Origin: Crocinitomicaceae bacterium
GTDB lineage: Bacteria > Bacteroidota > Bacteroidia > Flavobacteriales_D > Crocinitomicaceae
Assembly (NCBI GenBank): GCA_030727405.1
Contig: JANRBR010000030.1
Coordinates: 1 to 62,901 of the forward strand
DNA length: 62,901 nt
Direction: 5' to 3'
Positions 1 through 8,423 of the stretch are shown piece by piece. Under the pieces are notes generated by a model. The model was not told where the DNA came from. It did not search any database and worked only from the letters and a program-made list of their open reading frames with translations. The position numbers were made by a program, and so were the translations under genes. How positions within the stretch are numbered: the first letter of the stretch is position 1; each line of letters opens with the position of its first letter.

Positions 1-1283
1 AGGTGGCGCATCGCCGTGCGGATGTCCATTGCGATGAAATCGCCGGTGGTGCCGATCTGTAAACCTTCTTGGGCTTGACTCAAGGCTTCGTCCGTTTTTT
101 GCAAGGCTTCGTAGTGTCGGGCATTCGAGACAATGGTCTCTTCTTGTATCTGGAAATCCCCCAAAACACAACGCACTAACTGTTCTTTTAACTCGCTGAT
201 TCCGGTGCCGGTTAAGGCGCTTATTTGCATGCTATCTGTCAAACGCGATGCGTCTAAATCGACTTTATTGGTCAATAAGAGCACGTGCTTTTCTGGATGT
301 TTCTCACGTAAGTCTTTTACCCACGCTTCGGTTTCATTTAAGTTTTCGGAGTCGGAGGCATCTGCCAAACAAAGCACAATCTTCGCCTGTTCAATTTTCT
401 GCTGGGATCGCTCAATGCCCATTGCTTCAATGGTTTCGGTCGTTTCTCGAATTCCGGCAGTATCAATTAAACGGAATAAAATTCCGTCAATGTTCAAGGT
501 TTCTTCAATGACGTCGCGTGTCGTTCCAGCAATGTTGGAGACAATCGCACGTTCTTCCCCTAGCAGTTGATTTAACAAGGTACTCTTGCCCGTATTTGGT
601 GCGCCAACAATGGCTACTGGAACTCCGTTTTTTATCGCATTCCCCAGTTGAAAAGAGGAAGCTAAACGTCGAACCATGTGCAATACCTCTGCGACCATTT
701 TATTCAAGGCGCTGCGATCGGCAAATTCCACGTCCTCCTCTGCAAAATCAAGTTCCAATTCAATCAATGAGGCAAAATGAATCAATTTTTCGCGCAATTC
801 TTGCAACTCATTTGAAAAGGTTCCACGTAATTGTTTCAACGCGATTTCATGGGCATTTTTTGACTGGGAAGCAATCAAATCTGCGACAGCCTCTGCTTGA
901 GAAAGGTCCATGCGGCCGTTTAAGAATGCGCGCTGCGTAAATTCCCCTGGCTCCGCCATGCGAAATCCTACGCTACCCAGTGCTTGCAAAATTTGCTGTT
1001 GGATGTAAATCGAGCCATGGCATGCAATTTCAACACTTTCTTCTCCTGTGAAACTTTTGCCGTCATCGAACAAGGTCACCAAAACCTCATCGATGCGCTC
1101 CCCCTCTAGGTTTGAAATCCAACCCAAATGGACCGTGTGTGTTTTTTGAACGCTCAAATCTTTTGAAAAAAGCTTCGATACCATGGATTTTGATTGAGGT
1201 CCAGATGTGCGAATCAGTGCAATCGCACCAATGCCATTGGCTGTGGCAAGTGCACAAATAGGTTCCTGAGCAGCTAGTTTCAT
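1..1283 (-). CDS. mnmE: tRNA modification GTPase MnmE (3' end outside window)
   Basis: Partial gene: the ATG is at 1283 and the frame is open for 427 codons to the left edge. MnmE works with MnmG to install the (carboxymethyl)aminomethyl group on wobble uridine 34 of several tRNAs. The N-terminal folate-binding domain is visible (start MKLAAQEPICALATANGIG, then AEPGEFTQRAFLNGRMDLSQ). The G domain follows, with P-loop GAPNTGKST, switch motif DTAG and base-recognition motif NKVD. The family is about 455-460 residues, so roughly 30 residues, including the catalytic C-terminal CxGK box, lie outside. It starts 30 bases after the di-heme enzyme gene on the same strand and may be transcribed with it. 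Confidence 0.96.
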   Translation of the reverse strand, partial: MKLAAQEPICALATANGIGAIALIRTSGPQSKSMVSKLFSKDLSVQKTHTVHLGWISNLEGERIDEVLVTLFDDGKSFTGEESVEIACHGSIYIQQQILQALGSVGFRMAEPGEFTQRAFLNGRMDLSQAEAVADLIASQSKNAHEIALKQLRGTFSNELQELREKLIHFASLIELELDFAEEDVEFADRSALNKMVAEVLHMVRRLASSFQLGNAIKNGVPVAIVGAPNTGKSTLLNQLLGEERAIVSNIAGTTRDVIEETLNIDGILFRLIDTAGIRETTETIEAMGIERSQQKIEQAKIVLCLADASDSENLNETEAWVKDLREKHPEKHVLLLTNKVDLDASRLTDSMQISALTGTGISELKEQLVRCVLGDFQIQEETIVSNARHYEALQKTDEALSQAQEGLQIGTTGDFIAMDIRTAMRH

Positions 1284-1313
1284 GACACAAAAATACGGAG
1301 GATTCTTGACTTA

Positions 1314-2297
1314 TTAGTGTAAATAAGTGGTGTCCACCAAAGCGTGAAAAAAGGATTTTAATTGCATGCGTTCCTTCAAACTCAGTTGAAAGGGAACAAC
1401 TGCTGCATGTTGCAATGGATGCTTGTTTCCTCCCTTCGCATAATGATCGATCACGTCATCAAGATTTGGCAGGCTTCCATCATGCATGTACGGAAATGTC
1501 AGCGGTAAATTCCGCAAGGATGGAACCTTAAACTTACCGATGTCCAAGGAATCATGGTGAATGCGGAACCTTCCTTGATCACTTTTTCCTTCATAAGTGG
1601 CGTACAATCCATTGTTCTCTGCAACATGCGTTGTAAAATACGGTGCTGGATGGCATTTCGTGCAATAAAGTTTTTCAGAAAATAGTTTCCAACCCGCTTT
1701 TTCATCCGCCGTCATCGCTTGTTTATTTCCTTTCTGAAATTGATCGAAACGGGAATTCATAGAGAGCAAGCTTCGTTCATAGGCGGAAATGCTTCGTGTT
1801 AAAACCCAAGCATCAAAGTCTCGTTGAAAAATGTCTTTTGCAGCTTGCTGGTATTCTGGAATGGCCCTAAGTTGTTTGATGAGGTCCTTCATGTTATGAC
1901 CCATCTCCGTTTTCTCTTGAATGGGAACGATGACTTGCAATTCCAAGGTCGAAAGGTGTGCATCGAACATGGCGGTTTTTAAAAATGCGGAATTTAAAAT
2001 ACTTGGAGCATTGCGCTCGGTCGTTTGTCCATTGATGCCAATACTCAACGCTAATTGATCGGTAAATCCCTTACTAGGTACATGACACGTCGCACATGCA
2101 ACCGTTCCATCCAAAGACAAGCGCTTATCAAAGAATAATTTTTTTCCCAAAGCGATTTTTGCGTCGGTCTGCGGGTTATCTATGGGCGTTGGAACAACGA
2201 TGCCTGCTGTGAACTCCGCTGGACTTTTGCATTTAATCAGAATGAAAGCAAGCAGAAGTACTGAGAAAAGTAGGCTGGAAAAACGGAGTGTTTTCAT
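1314..2297 (-). CDS. MauG/MbnH-type di-heme cytochrome c peroxidase family protein
   Basis: A 327-residue exported di-heme c-type cytochrome of the CCP/MauG superfamily. An N-terminal hydrophobic segment ends at Cys23 (LIKC), possibly a non-canonical lipobox. Two heme attachment sites are present: CATCH (residues 68-72) and CTKCH (about residue 211). The family signature PYMHDGSLPNLDDVIDHY lies near the C-terminus. The gene begins at the last base of the upstream MbnP-like gene (TGATG, one base shared), implying translational coupling. In methanotrophs the MbnH di-heme enzyme oxidises a tryptophan of its partner MbnP to kynurenine, so the pairing points to an MbnH-like post-translational modification role. 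A conventional peroxidase remains possible. Confidence 0.85.
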   Translation of the reverse strand: MKTLRFSSLLFSVLLLAFILIKCKSPAEFTAGIVVPTPIDNPQTDAKIALGKKLFFDKRLSLDGTVACATCHVPSKGFTDQLALSIGINGQTTERNAPSILNSAFLKTAMFDAHLSTLELQVIVPIQEKTEMGHNMKDLIKQLRAIPEYQQAAKDIFQRDFDAWVLTRSISAYERSLLSMNSRFDQFQKGNKQAMTADEKAGWKLFSEKLYCTKCHPAPYFTTHVAENNGLYATYEGKSDQGRFRIHHDSLDIGKFKVPSLRNLPLTFPYMHDGSLPNLDDVIDHYAKGGNKHPLQHAAVVPFQLSLKERMQLKSFFHALVDTTYLH

Positions 2298-3268
2298 CAG
2301 AAAACGTAGACTTGTCTACTTTGAGTCAATCCTTCTTGGTCGGTGTATTGAATGAAATAAATGCCTGCACTCAAAGCGATCCAAGCAAATTGACCTTGAC
2401 TAGAAATGGATTGAGAACGAAGCAAGCTTCCAGATTGGTCAATTAAATTTAAGGTAAGGCCCTTCTCCAATCCTTTCCAAGTACATTGGATGGCACCTTG
2501 TTGGGAAGAAAATTGAACGATGTCTTTTGTTAAATTCGTTACACTCGCATTTGCTGGCTGATCGAATACATTTTGTGAAAGCACGTTTTGCATCACCTCT
2601 AAGTTCAACCCATCTTCGCCATGCAGAATACCTACACTCGCTAGATTGATGTTGTTCAACCACCTGTCGATGTGGCAATTTAGTAAAACATCTATTTGCG
2701 TTGCATTGGTATTGGTTTGGATCACATTTGTCAAGCTTACAGGTGCTTGGCTATGATCGCCGAAATTGTGTAATTGAAATAATGCTTCAGGATTTTGGTC
2801 GTTGTTGCCATCTGCTTTTCCTTCTACCACCATGTGCATGTAGCCGGCTGCCCATCCCCAATACATGGAAGGAGATTGAAAACTCAAAGGACTGGTCTCT
2901 GGATACAAGGAGATATCTTGGGCCAAGGATCCAGCTTGAGTATTGAAACGACTAGGTACTCCAACTAAAAAGTTAACCTCTTCAATTTGATTCACTGTTT
3001 GTTGTCCTAAAAACAAGGTAAAGGTTGTGTCCCCGATCAAATAAACGGATTCACTTAAATCCAATATTTGTCCACCATCGTGAACAATGCTTAAGTCTCC
3101 TAAATAATATTTCAGGTATTCCAACTTGACAACTTTCCCGTTGTTTCCAACATAATTGGTTTGTGTTTGGTAATCCTGGGTGCCAAAAACGGGTTTCAAG
3201 GTTAAGAAAAGGTCCTTTTGGGAAAAACCAAGAATTGGAAACAGCAAAACAATAAGGAGGAATCTCAT
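2297..3268 (-). CDS. MbnP-like protein with T9SS type A sorting domain
   Basis: A 323-residue secreted protein. Residues 1-16 are a signal peptide (cleavage near GFSQ). Residues about 20-230 look like the MbnP family: a KLEYLKYYLGDLSIV segment, the aromatic core MYWGWAAGYMHMVVEG and the following FQLHNFGD. The last ~75 residues have the pattern of a Bacteroidota T9SS C-terminal sorting domain (SLLRSQSISS, then ALSAGIYFIQYTDQEG). MbnP proteins bind copper after a tryptophan is converted to kynurenine by MbnH, and an MbnH-like gene follows directly. Candidate target tryptophans lie in WGW. The T9SS tail predicts surface location. The family call rests on motif recognition. Confidence 0.78.
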   Translation of the reverse strand: MRFLLIVLLFPILGFSQKDLFLTLKPVFGTQDYQTQTNYVGNNGKVVKLEYLKYYLGDLSIVHDGGQILDLSESVYLIGDTTFTLFLGQQTVNQIEEVNFLVGVPSRFNTQAGSLAQDISLYPETSPLSFQSPSMYWGWAAGYMHMVVEGKADGNNDQNPEALFQLHNFGDHSQAPVSLTNVIQTNTNATQIDVLLNCHIDRWLNNINLASVGILHGEDGLNLEVMQNVLSQNVFDQPANASVTNLTKDIVQFSSQQGAIQCTWKGLEKGLTLNLIDQSGSLLRSQSISSQGQFAWIALSAGIYFIQYTDQEGLTQSRQVYVF

Positions 3269-3271
3269 GGC

Positions 3272-4045
3272 TTAATTTTTATGAAAGATATACAATATTT
3301 CGTTTTTCATCAAACAGAATCGATCGATTTGTTCTGAGCTGAAATGTTTGTTCAAGTCAAATTCACTCACGGTAAATCCAGCTTTCTCCAACCATTGCGG
3401 ATAATCTTTCCCGAACAAACGAACGTGGTCTTTTTGCCAAAAATGTTTTTCGCGCTCGGCAGGACTGGTAATGCTCGGATCTTCATAGGTTGTTTCTCGT
3501 GTAAAATCCTGTGGGACTTGCATAATCGCCCATCCACCAGGTTTCATTACCCTGAAAAGTTCACGCATGCATTGCAATGGGTCATCCACGTGTTCCATGA
3601 CGTGGTTGCAAAATACGACGTCAAAACGATTGTCTTCTAATGGAATCTGATGCAAGTCAAAATGAATGTCCGCAAGCGGAGATACCAGGTCACCGGTGAG
3701 GTAGCTTAAGTTTTTTTGAGCACGAAACCGATCGATAAAACACTGTTCCGGCGCAACATGCAAAACGGAAAGGTTTTCCGCTGTAAAGAAATTACTTTCG
3801 CGTTGTAAATACAACCACATTAATCGGTGGCGCTCCAAGGTTAAATCATATGGACACAAGACATTATCTCGGTGTGCCACATCGGAACCATAGGATAAAA
3901 ACTTCGAAAATGATCGTTCACAAACCGGACATTCCACTTTGTTGCCTCGGTATAAAGTCGGCGCAAAAACACGAAAAACATAACTCAATCGGATGAGCAG
4001 TGGTCGCGGCAAACGATTCAATAAAAACTTGTACAACTTCTTCAC
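3272..4045 (-). CDS. class I SAM-dependent methyltransferase with N-terminal zinc-ribbon-like Cys pair
   Basis: 257 residues, GTG start at 4045 (an in-frame stop lies two codons upstream, so this is the earliest start). A CPVCxRSFxxFLxYG segment near residues 38-52 resembles a Zn-binding knuckle. The Rossmann methyltransferase core follows: VLHVAPEQCFIDRF (SAM loop), TGDL and FCNHVMEHVDDP. The C-terminal section with EREKHFWQKDHVRLFG is typical of small-molecule or glycan methyltransferases, but the substrate is unknown. It ends three bases before the MbnP-like gene, so it probably heads that transcription unit. A TACCTTTG box ends four bases before the GTG. Confidence 0.8.
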   Translation of the reverse strand: MKKLYKFLLNRLPRPLLIRLSYVFRVFAPTLYRGNKVECPVCERSFSKFLSYGSDVAHRDNVLCPYDLTLERHRLMWLYLQRESNFFTAENLSVLHVAPEQCFIDRFRAQKNLSYLTGDLVSPLADIHFDLHQIPLEDNRFDVVFCNHVMEHVDDPLQCMRELFRVMKPGGWAIMQVPQDFTRETTYEDPSITSPAEREKHFWQKDHVRLFGKDYPQWLEKAGFTVSEFDLNKHFSSEQIDRFCLMKNEILYIFHKN

Positions 4046-4049
4046 TATT

Positions 4050-4057
4050 CAAAGGTA
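4050..4057 (-). promoter_or_regulatory. putative -7 element (TACCTTTG) of the methyltransferase gene
   Basis: The minus strand reads TACCTTTG-AATA-GTG, a match to the Bacteroidota -7 consensus TAnnTTTG placed four bases from the start codon. I do not find a good -33 TTG at 17-23 bases. If used, the transcript would be leaderless. Confidence 0.4.
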
Positions 4058-4080
4058 AAATATAAAAGGCAGATATTGAC

Positions 4081-4127
4081 TAAATTTGTGCAAACTCATT
4101 GAAAGAATGACGCGTTTTTTGTCATTC
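4081..4127 (+). promoter_or_regulatory. putative -7 element and leader hairpin of the oligopeptidase B gene
   Basis: TAAATTTG at 4081-4088 matches TAnnTTTG. The leader then contains a 7-bp inverted repeat, GAATGAC (4105-4111) and GTCATTC (4121-4127), separated by nine bases. No clear -33 motif is visible, so the promoter is tentative, but the repeat is exact. Confidence 0.4.
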
Positions 4128-4140
4128 AAAAGCTGCTTTT

Positions 4141-6186
4141 ATGTCGAAAAGACCCACATTGAATCCACCAGTTGCAGTCCTCCAAGCACACGTATTGGAA
4201 GCGCATGGACACCAACGCATGGATCCGTATTATTGGATGAATCAACGCGATTCTCCTGCTGTCTTAGCCAACCTTGCAGAGGAAAATGCCTATTGCGAAC
4301 AATACTTTGAACCACTGCAAGATTTGGTTCAAGGCCTCGTTGCTGAATTCGATGCCCGCATTGATCCAAATGATGTCAGTGCACCATTCATTTTGCAAAA
4401 ACACACCTATCAAATCAAGCAAATAGAAGGGAAGGATTATACCCAAATCGTTCGCTTGGAGCGAGATCAAGAACTTATTTATTTCGATGAGAATGAACGC
4501 GCCAACGGACATGCATTCTATGAACTAGCGGAATGGAGTCCATCGATGGATGATCAAACCTTGGCGATTTCAGAAGATTTTGTGGGACGACGAAAATATG
4601 AAATTCGATTTCGCAAAAACTCCGATGGAACATTTTATGAGGACTGCATCCACGATACCGACGGCAGCATTGTTTGGGCAAACGATCACCAAACGATTTT
4701 TTACATTAAGAAAGATCCAGAAACGCTCCGTGAATTTCAGGTTTTTCGTCATCAACTTGGAACAAAAGAATCCGATGATGTACTTGTTTATCAGGAAGAA
4801 GATGAACGTTACTATGTCAGCATTAGTAAAACGACAAACCATGCTTTTATTCTTATTGCTTGTCATAGTTCCACCACCTCCGAAATTTCCCTCGTAAATG
4901 CACATGCACCAGAAGGGCCAGCACAAGTGTTTTTAAAGCGTTCGGCAGGACACATTTACGAAGTAAGTCATCATGATAAAGGCTTTTATGTGTTGAGCAA
5001 CGACCATGCGCCGAATAAAAAAATTCTCTTTACAGAAACGGTCCCAACTAGCCTAAATTCTTGCCAAGAATTCATCGGGCATGATCCAAATATCCTTCTG
5101 GAGGATCTTTCCGTATTTAAACACTTTTTATTGATCGAAGAAAGGCAAAATGGCTTGCGCAAATTAAGGATCAAATCAGATCAAGAGGATCGTTACTTAT
5201 CCTTTGAGGAAGAAACATACTTCATTGGATTGGGTGTGAACGACGACTATGAAACCAATGTGCTTTTTTACACTTATAATTCCATGACAACACCTTCGAG
5301 GGTATACCGCTATGAAGTGAACACTGGAAAGCAAGCCATTTGGTTTGAGAAAAAGCTGAAAGACCTTTCGTTTCAACCCACTGATTATCAATCTGAGCGC
5401 ATTTGGGCCTTGGCAAATGATGGTACACGCATTCCCGTTTCATTGGTTTATAAAAAAGGACTCGACCTAAAAAATGCACCTTGCCTGCTTTATGGATATG
5501 GTTCCTATGGATACACCTTGCCAGATGTTTTTAGTGCCACACGCCTCAGTTTACTCAACCGAGGATTCATCTATGCCGTTGCCCACATTCGAGGAAGCAA
5601 ATACATGGGGGAACATTGGTACGAAGACGGTAAATTCACAAAAAAAATCAACACCTTCACGGACTTCATCAATGCCGCAGAACACTTAAGCTTAAATGGG
5701 TACGGCGATGCATCCAAATTTTATGCTCAGGGTGGATCTGCAGGTGGCTTATTGATGGGTGCTGTAACAAACATGGCTCCGTATTTATGGAAAGGAATCA
5801 TTTCTCAAGTACCTTTTGTTGATGTCGTTACCACCATGCTTGACGTCAGCATTCCATTAACAACGGGAGAATGGGAAGAATGGGGGAATCCACAAGAACA
5901 TGAATTTTACGAGTACATGTTGAAGTATTCACCTTACGACAATTTGCGAAACATGAATTACCCTTCCATGTACATTACGACTGGTTACCATGACTCACAA
6001 GTGCAGTATTGGGAACCGATGAAATACGTGGCGAAACTACGCGCATTGAAAACCGATCAACATCCACTAGTCTTCGAATGCAACATGGAAGCAGGACATG
6101 GCGGTGGATCAGGAAGAAGCAGCGAACGACTCGAAGTAGCAAAAGTGTATGCATTTATCTTAGGCCTTGAAAACATTCCTCTATAG
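4141..6186 (+). CDS. ptrB: oligopeptidase B (protease II), S9 family
   Basis: 681 residues, the normal length for oligopeptidase B, which cleaves peptides after Arg or Lys. The N-terminal beta-propeller (residues ~10-410) begins with HGHQRMDPYYWMNQRD, a family hallmark. The C-terminal alpha/beta hydrolase carries the triad Ser533 (GGSAGG), Asp618 (GYHDSQV) and His653 (EAGHGGGSG). Each is one residue later than I recall for the E. coli enzyme (532/617/652). There is no signal peptide, so it acts in the cytoplasm. Transcription is divergent from the methyltransferase gene. The following gene starts inside its 3' end. Confidence 0.96.
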   Translation: MSKRPTLNPPVAVLQAHVLEAHGHQRMDPYYWMNQRDSPAVLANLAEENAYCEQYFEPLQDLVQGLVAEFDARIDPNDVSAPFILQKHTYQIKQIEGKDYTQIVRLERDQELIYFDENERANGHAFYELAEWSPSMDDQTLAISEDFVGRRKYEIRFRKNSDGTFYEDCIHDTDGSIVWANDHQTIFYIKKDPETLREFQVFRHQLGTKESDDVLVYQEEDERYYVSISKTTNHAFILIACHSSTTSEISLVNAHAPEGPAQVFLKRSAGHIYEVSHHDKGFYVLSNDHAPNKKILFTETVPTSLNSCQEFIGHDPNILLEDLSVFKHFLLIEERQNGLRKLRIKSDQEDRYLSFEEETYFIGLGVNDDYETNVLFYTYNSMTTPSRVYRYEVNTGKQAIWFEKKLKDLSFQPTDYQSERIWALANDGTRIPVSLVYKKGLDLKNAPCLLYGYGSYGYTLPDVFSATRLSLLNRGFIYAVAHIRGSKYMGEHWYEDGKFTKKINTFTDFINAAEHLSLNGYGDASKFYAQGGSAGGLLMGAVTNMAPYLWKGIISQVPFVDVVTTMLDVSIPLTTGEWEEWGNPQEHEFYEYMLKYSPYDNLRNMNYPSMYITTGYHDSQVQYWEPMKYVAKLRALKTDQHPLVFECNMEAGHGGGSGRSSERLEVAKVYAFILGLENIPL

Positions 6187-7183
6187 TCTATTCCTCTGTG
6201 TCGCGATCTCATCGCATGGCCAGTCAAATTCAAGCATCTTGGATTTTAGCAATTCTAAAATTGTGTCTGCCGAAATGGGGTATACCTCCGCACCCTTTTA
6301 CCTGCACTTCCCGAGTGTAAATGGGATCGATAAAATCACCTACAAAAATAACTTAGCACCTTTCATCCGCCTAGGATTCAATTACAAATGGTTTGTCGTT
6401 CGATTGAGCCTCCCTAACATTGGGAACATTCGCGATGAAGGTGATTTCGGAAGGACAAGGCAATACAACTTGGGAGTCGACTTTAACTGGAAAAAGATCT
6501 ATTATGACCTTGAATTTAAGTACATACATGGGTATTCTCTTTTGGATGCCAATCGTTGGGACAGCGCATTCGATGAGAAACAACCAAATTCCATTCAACC
6601 AAGCATTCAATCCCTGAACATAAGCGCAAATGCCTGGTATTTTCATCACCAAGATTTTAAAATGGGTGCTTTACTCGGGAAACGTTCCTATTACACAAAA
6701 CTGGTGCATACTTGGTACTTAAAAGGAACAAGCAATTTCTTTGGGGTGGACACGAAAAATGGTGGACTCATTCCAGATGTGTTGCAAGATGCGGCAAACA
6801 CCAAAACCATGAGCAGCACCTTTTCCGCTTTTGATGCGGGAGTGATTCCTGGTTATGCATATGTAAATCGCTTCAAAAATTGGCAAATAGCAGGTTGGGC
6901 AGGATTTGGACCAGTTGTCCAGGCGAAATATTACCAAGCAAACGGTGATTTTCGTGGATTCCTTGGCTTGGCTCCGAGGTACGACATCCGACTAATGGGT
7001 GGCTATACCACTCCCACCTATTTTCTTTTCTTGGTAACGGATTTTGACAATAAGTCCATTCGCTTCAATCAACTCATTTACCGCCAATATTTTTACACCA
7101 TGAAACTCGTCGGAGGATACCGTTTTCCCCAAAAGGAGCAAAAAGGCAAGAAGCATAAATTTCTGGAAAGGATTAAATTGTAA
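6167..7183 (+). CDS. DUF4421-like predicted outer-membrane beta-barrel protein
   Basis: 338 residues with an N-terminal signal peptide (MKTFLYSLFLCVAISSHGQ). The rest is a series of short amphipathic strands rich in Tyr, Phe and Trp (for example FNYKWFVVRLSLP, FNWKKIYYDLEFKYIHG), as in outer-membrane barrels. The run of strands around residues 65-125 resembles DUF4421. The start lies 20 bases inside the oligopeptidase B gene, in another frame, so expression is probably coupled to it. The 3' end overlaps the convergent GH16 gene by 11 bases. Function unknown. Confidence 0.7.
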   Translation: MKTFLYSLFLCVAISSHGQSNSSILDFSNSKIVSAEMGYTSAPFYLHFPSVNGIDKITYKNNLAPFIRLGFNYKWFVVRLSLPNIGNIRDEGDFGRTRQYNLGVDFNWKKIYYDLEFKYIHGYSLLDANRWDSAFDEKQPNSIQPSIQSLNISANAWYFHHQDFKMGALLGKRSYYTKLVHTWYLKGTSNFFGVDTKNGGLIPDVLQDAANTKTMSSTFSAFDAGVIPGYAYVNRFKNWQIAGWAGFGPVVQAKYYQANGDFRGFLGLAPRYDIRLMGGYTTPTYFLFLVTDFDNKSIRFNQLIYRQYFYTMKLVGGYRFPQKEQKGKKHKFLERIKL

Positions 7184-8423
7184 GGGTGAATTTCGATTTA
7201 TTTTCTCCAGATTCAATCGTAATTTGATAGGATCCTTTCTTTGGAAAAAATAAATAATAGCTGTTATTTGTCCCCAAGGTCGGAGAAAATTGATTGTTAT
7301 TCGAATCAATCATTTGAATCAAGACATCTTCCGTTGAAAGGCCATTCAATTGGATCAAATAGGCTCCCGCTTGGTCTTTCGGAGCTTGAACGGGTGTCAT
7401 GGATAAAAAGCCTATTTCATTTGAGAGTTTCTTTTTATCATAAATGAAACGCACCTTTTTCTTTAGTTCTGTATCATTCTGTTCAGCCGTTGAAGGCGTT
7501 TGGTATTTTATGGGTGGAATGGTCGATTTTGCTCCCAAGAATTTACTTGTTTTGTACTCATTGTCATCGGTTAATTTCCAAACGCGAATGTAATCCACTT
7601 GGTAATCGGCTGGAAACTTCGTCTCGTCGTTCGGACCTGGATTAAAGGCAAATCCATCACGTGCAACCGCCAAGTTAGCGATCACATTCATGGAAGTCGC
7701 GAAATCTCCTGCGTAATGCGAAACGGGCACACCATTCACATAATAGGTCAAGGAACCAGGCAGCCAAACACCAGAATAAACCACAAATTGATCCGTTAAG
7801 GGATGATTGGTTTTCACCCATCCACCCCAGTTCTTAGGAAATCCAAAAGGTTTAGATGCCACCTTTTCACAGGAATCGGGACAATGTACATCTACATGAA
7901 CTTCCTTTTGTCGTTCACCTTTCATCTCCATGAAATCAATTTCATCTTTTGAGTTTTGTCCATAAAGCCAAAAAGCAGGCCAAAGCCCTTGTCCGGATGG
8001 CGCCTTCGCACGGATTTCAAAATACCCATAGCGAAACGATTGTTTGCTCCAAATACAAGAGGTTAAGTAATCCAATTTAACCGCATTTCCTTGAATTTCT
8101 AAGCCATGTTTTTTCGCTTGTTCGTGATTGATCATCCAATCTTCGACAGGATAAAACTCCGTATTTTCGCGTGCTTTAAGGTGAAGAATTCCCTCTTGCT
8201 GACTCAACATTTCAGGTGCCGCATATTGTTTTTGATCGGCTAGCAATCCTCCCCATGGATACCGTTTGTGCCATTTCGCATCGTCCACTTGTCCACTTTC
8301 GAAATCATCACCAAAATAATAATTCCAAGAAAGGATTCCATCCTTCTTTATTTGAAACATGCGCGGTTCTAACTGTGAAAACAGTTGCCCCGAAATGAAC
8401 AAAAAGAAAAGTAGTTTTCTCAT
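7173..8423 (-). CDS. secreted glycoside hydrolase family 16 (beta-glucanase/laminarinase-like)
   Basis: 416 residues with a signal peptide (cleavage near SGQLFSQ). The GH16 jelly-roll spans about residues 30-285. The catalytic strand reads DEIDFMEMKGE, matching the ExDxxE active site, where the first Glu is the nucleophile and the second the acid/base. Upstream is the substrate-cleft motif GLWPAFWLYG. The last ~130 residues form an extra beta-rich region of unknown type, with no obvious T9SS sorting domain. Likely substrates are beta-1,3 or mixed-linkage glucans, but the exact specificity cannot be read. The ATG overlaps the aldehyde dehydrogenase stop by one base (TAATG). Confidence 0.88.
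   Translation of the reverse strand: MRKLLFFLFISGQLFSQLEPRMFQIKKDGILSWNYYFGDDFESGQVDDAKWHKRYPWGGLLADQKQYAAPEMLSQQEGILHLKARENTEFYPVEDWMINHEQAKKHGLEIQGNAVKLDYLTSCIWSKQSFRYGYFEIRAKAPSGQGLWPAFWLYGQNSKDEIDFMEMKGERQKEVHVDVHCPDSCEKVASKPFGFPKNWGGWVKTNHPLTDQFVVYSGVWLPGSLTYYVNGVPVSHYAGDFATSMNVIANLAVARDGFAFNPGPNDETKFPADYQVDYIRVWKLTDDNEYKTSKFLGAKSTIPPIKYQTPSTAEQNDTELKKKVRFIYDKKKLSNEIGFLSMTPVQAPKDQAGAYLIQLNGLSTEDVLIQMIDSNNNQFSPTLGTNNSYYLFFPKKGSYQITIESGENKSKFTLTI

Noticed and set aside
133..940. Plus-strand open frames opposite mnmE
   Set aside because: They run antisense to a well-conserved MnmE coding sequence and have no recognisable protein character.
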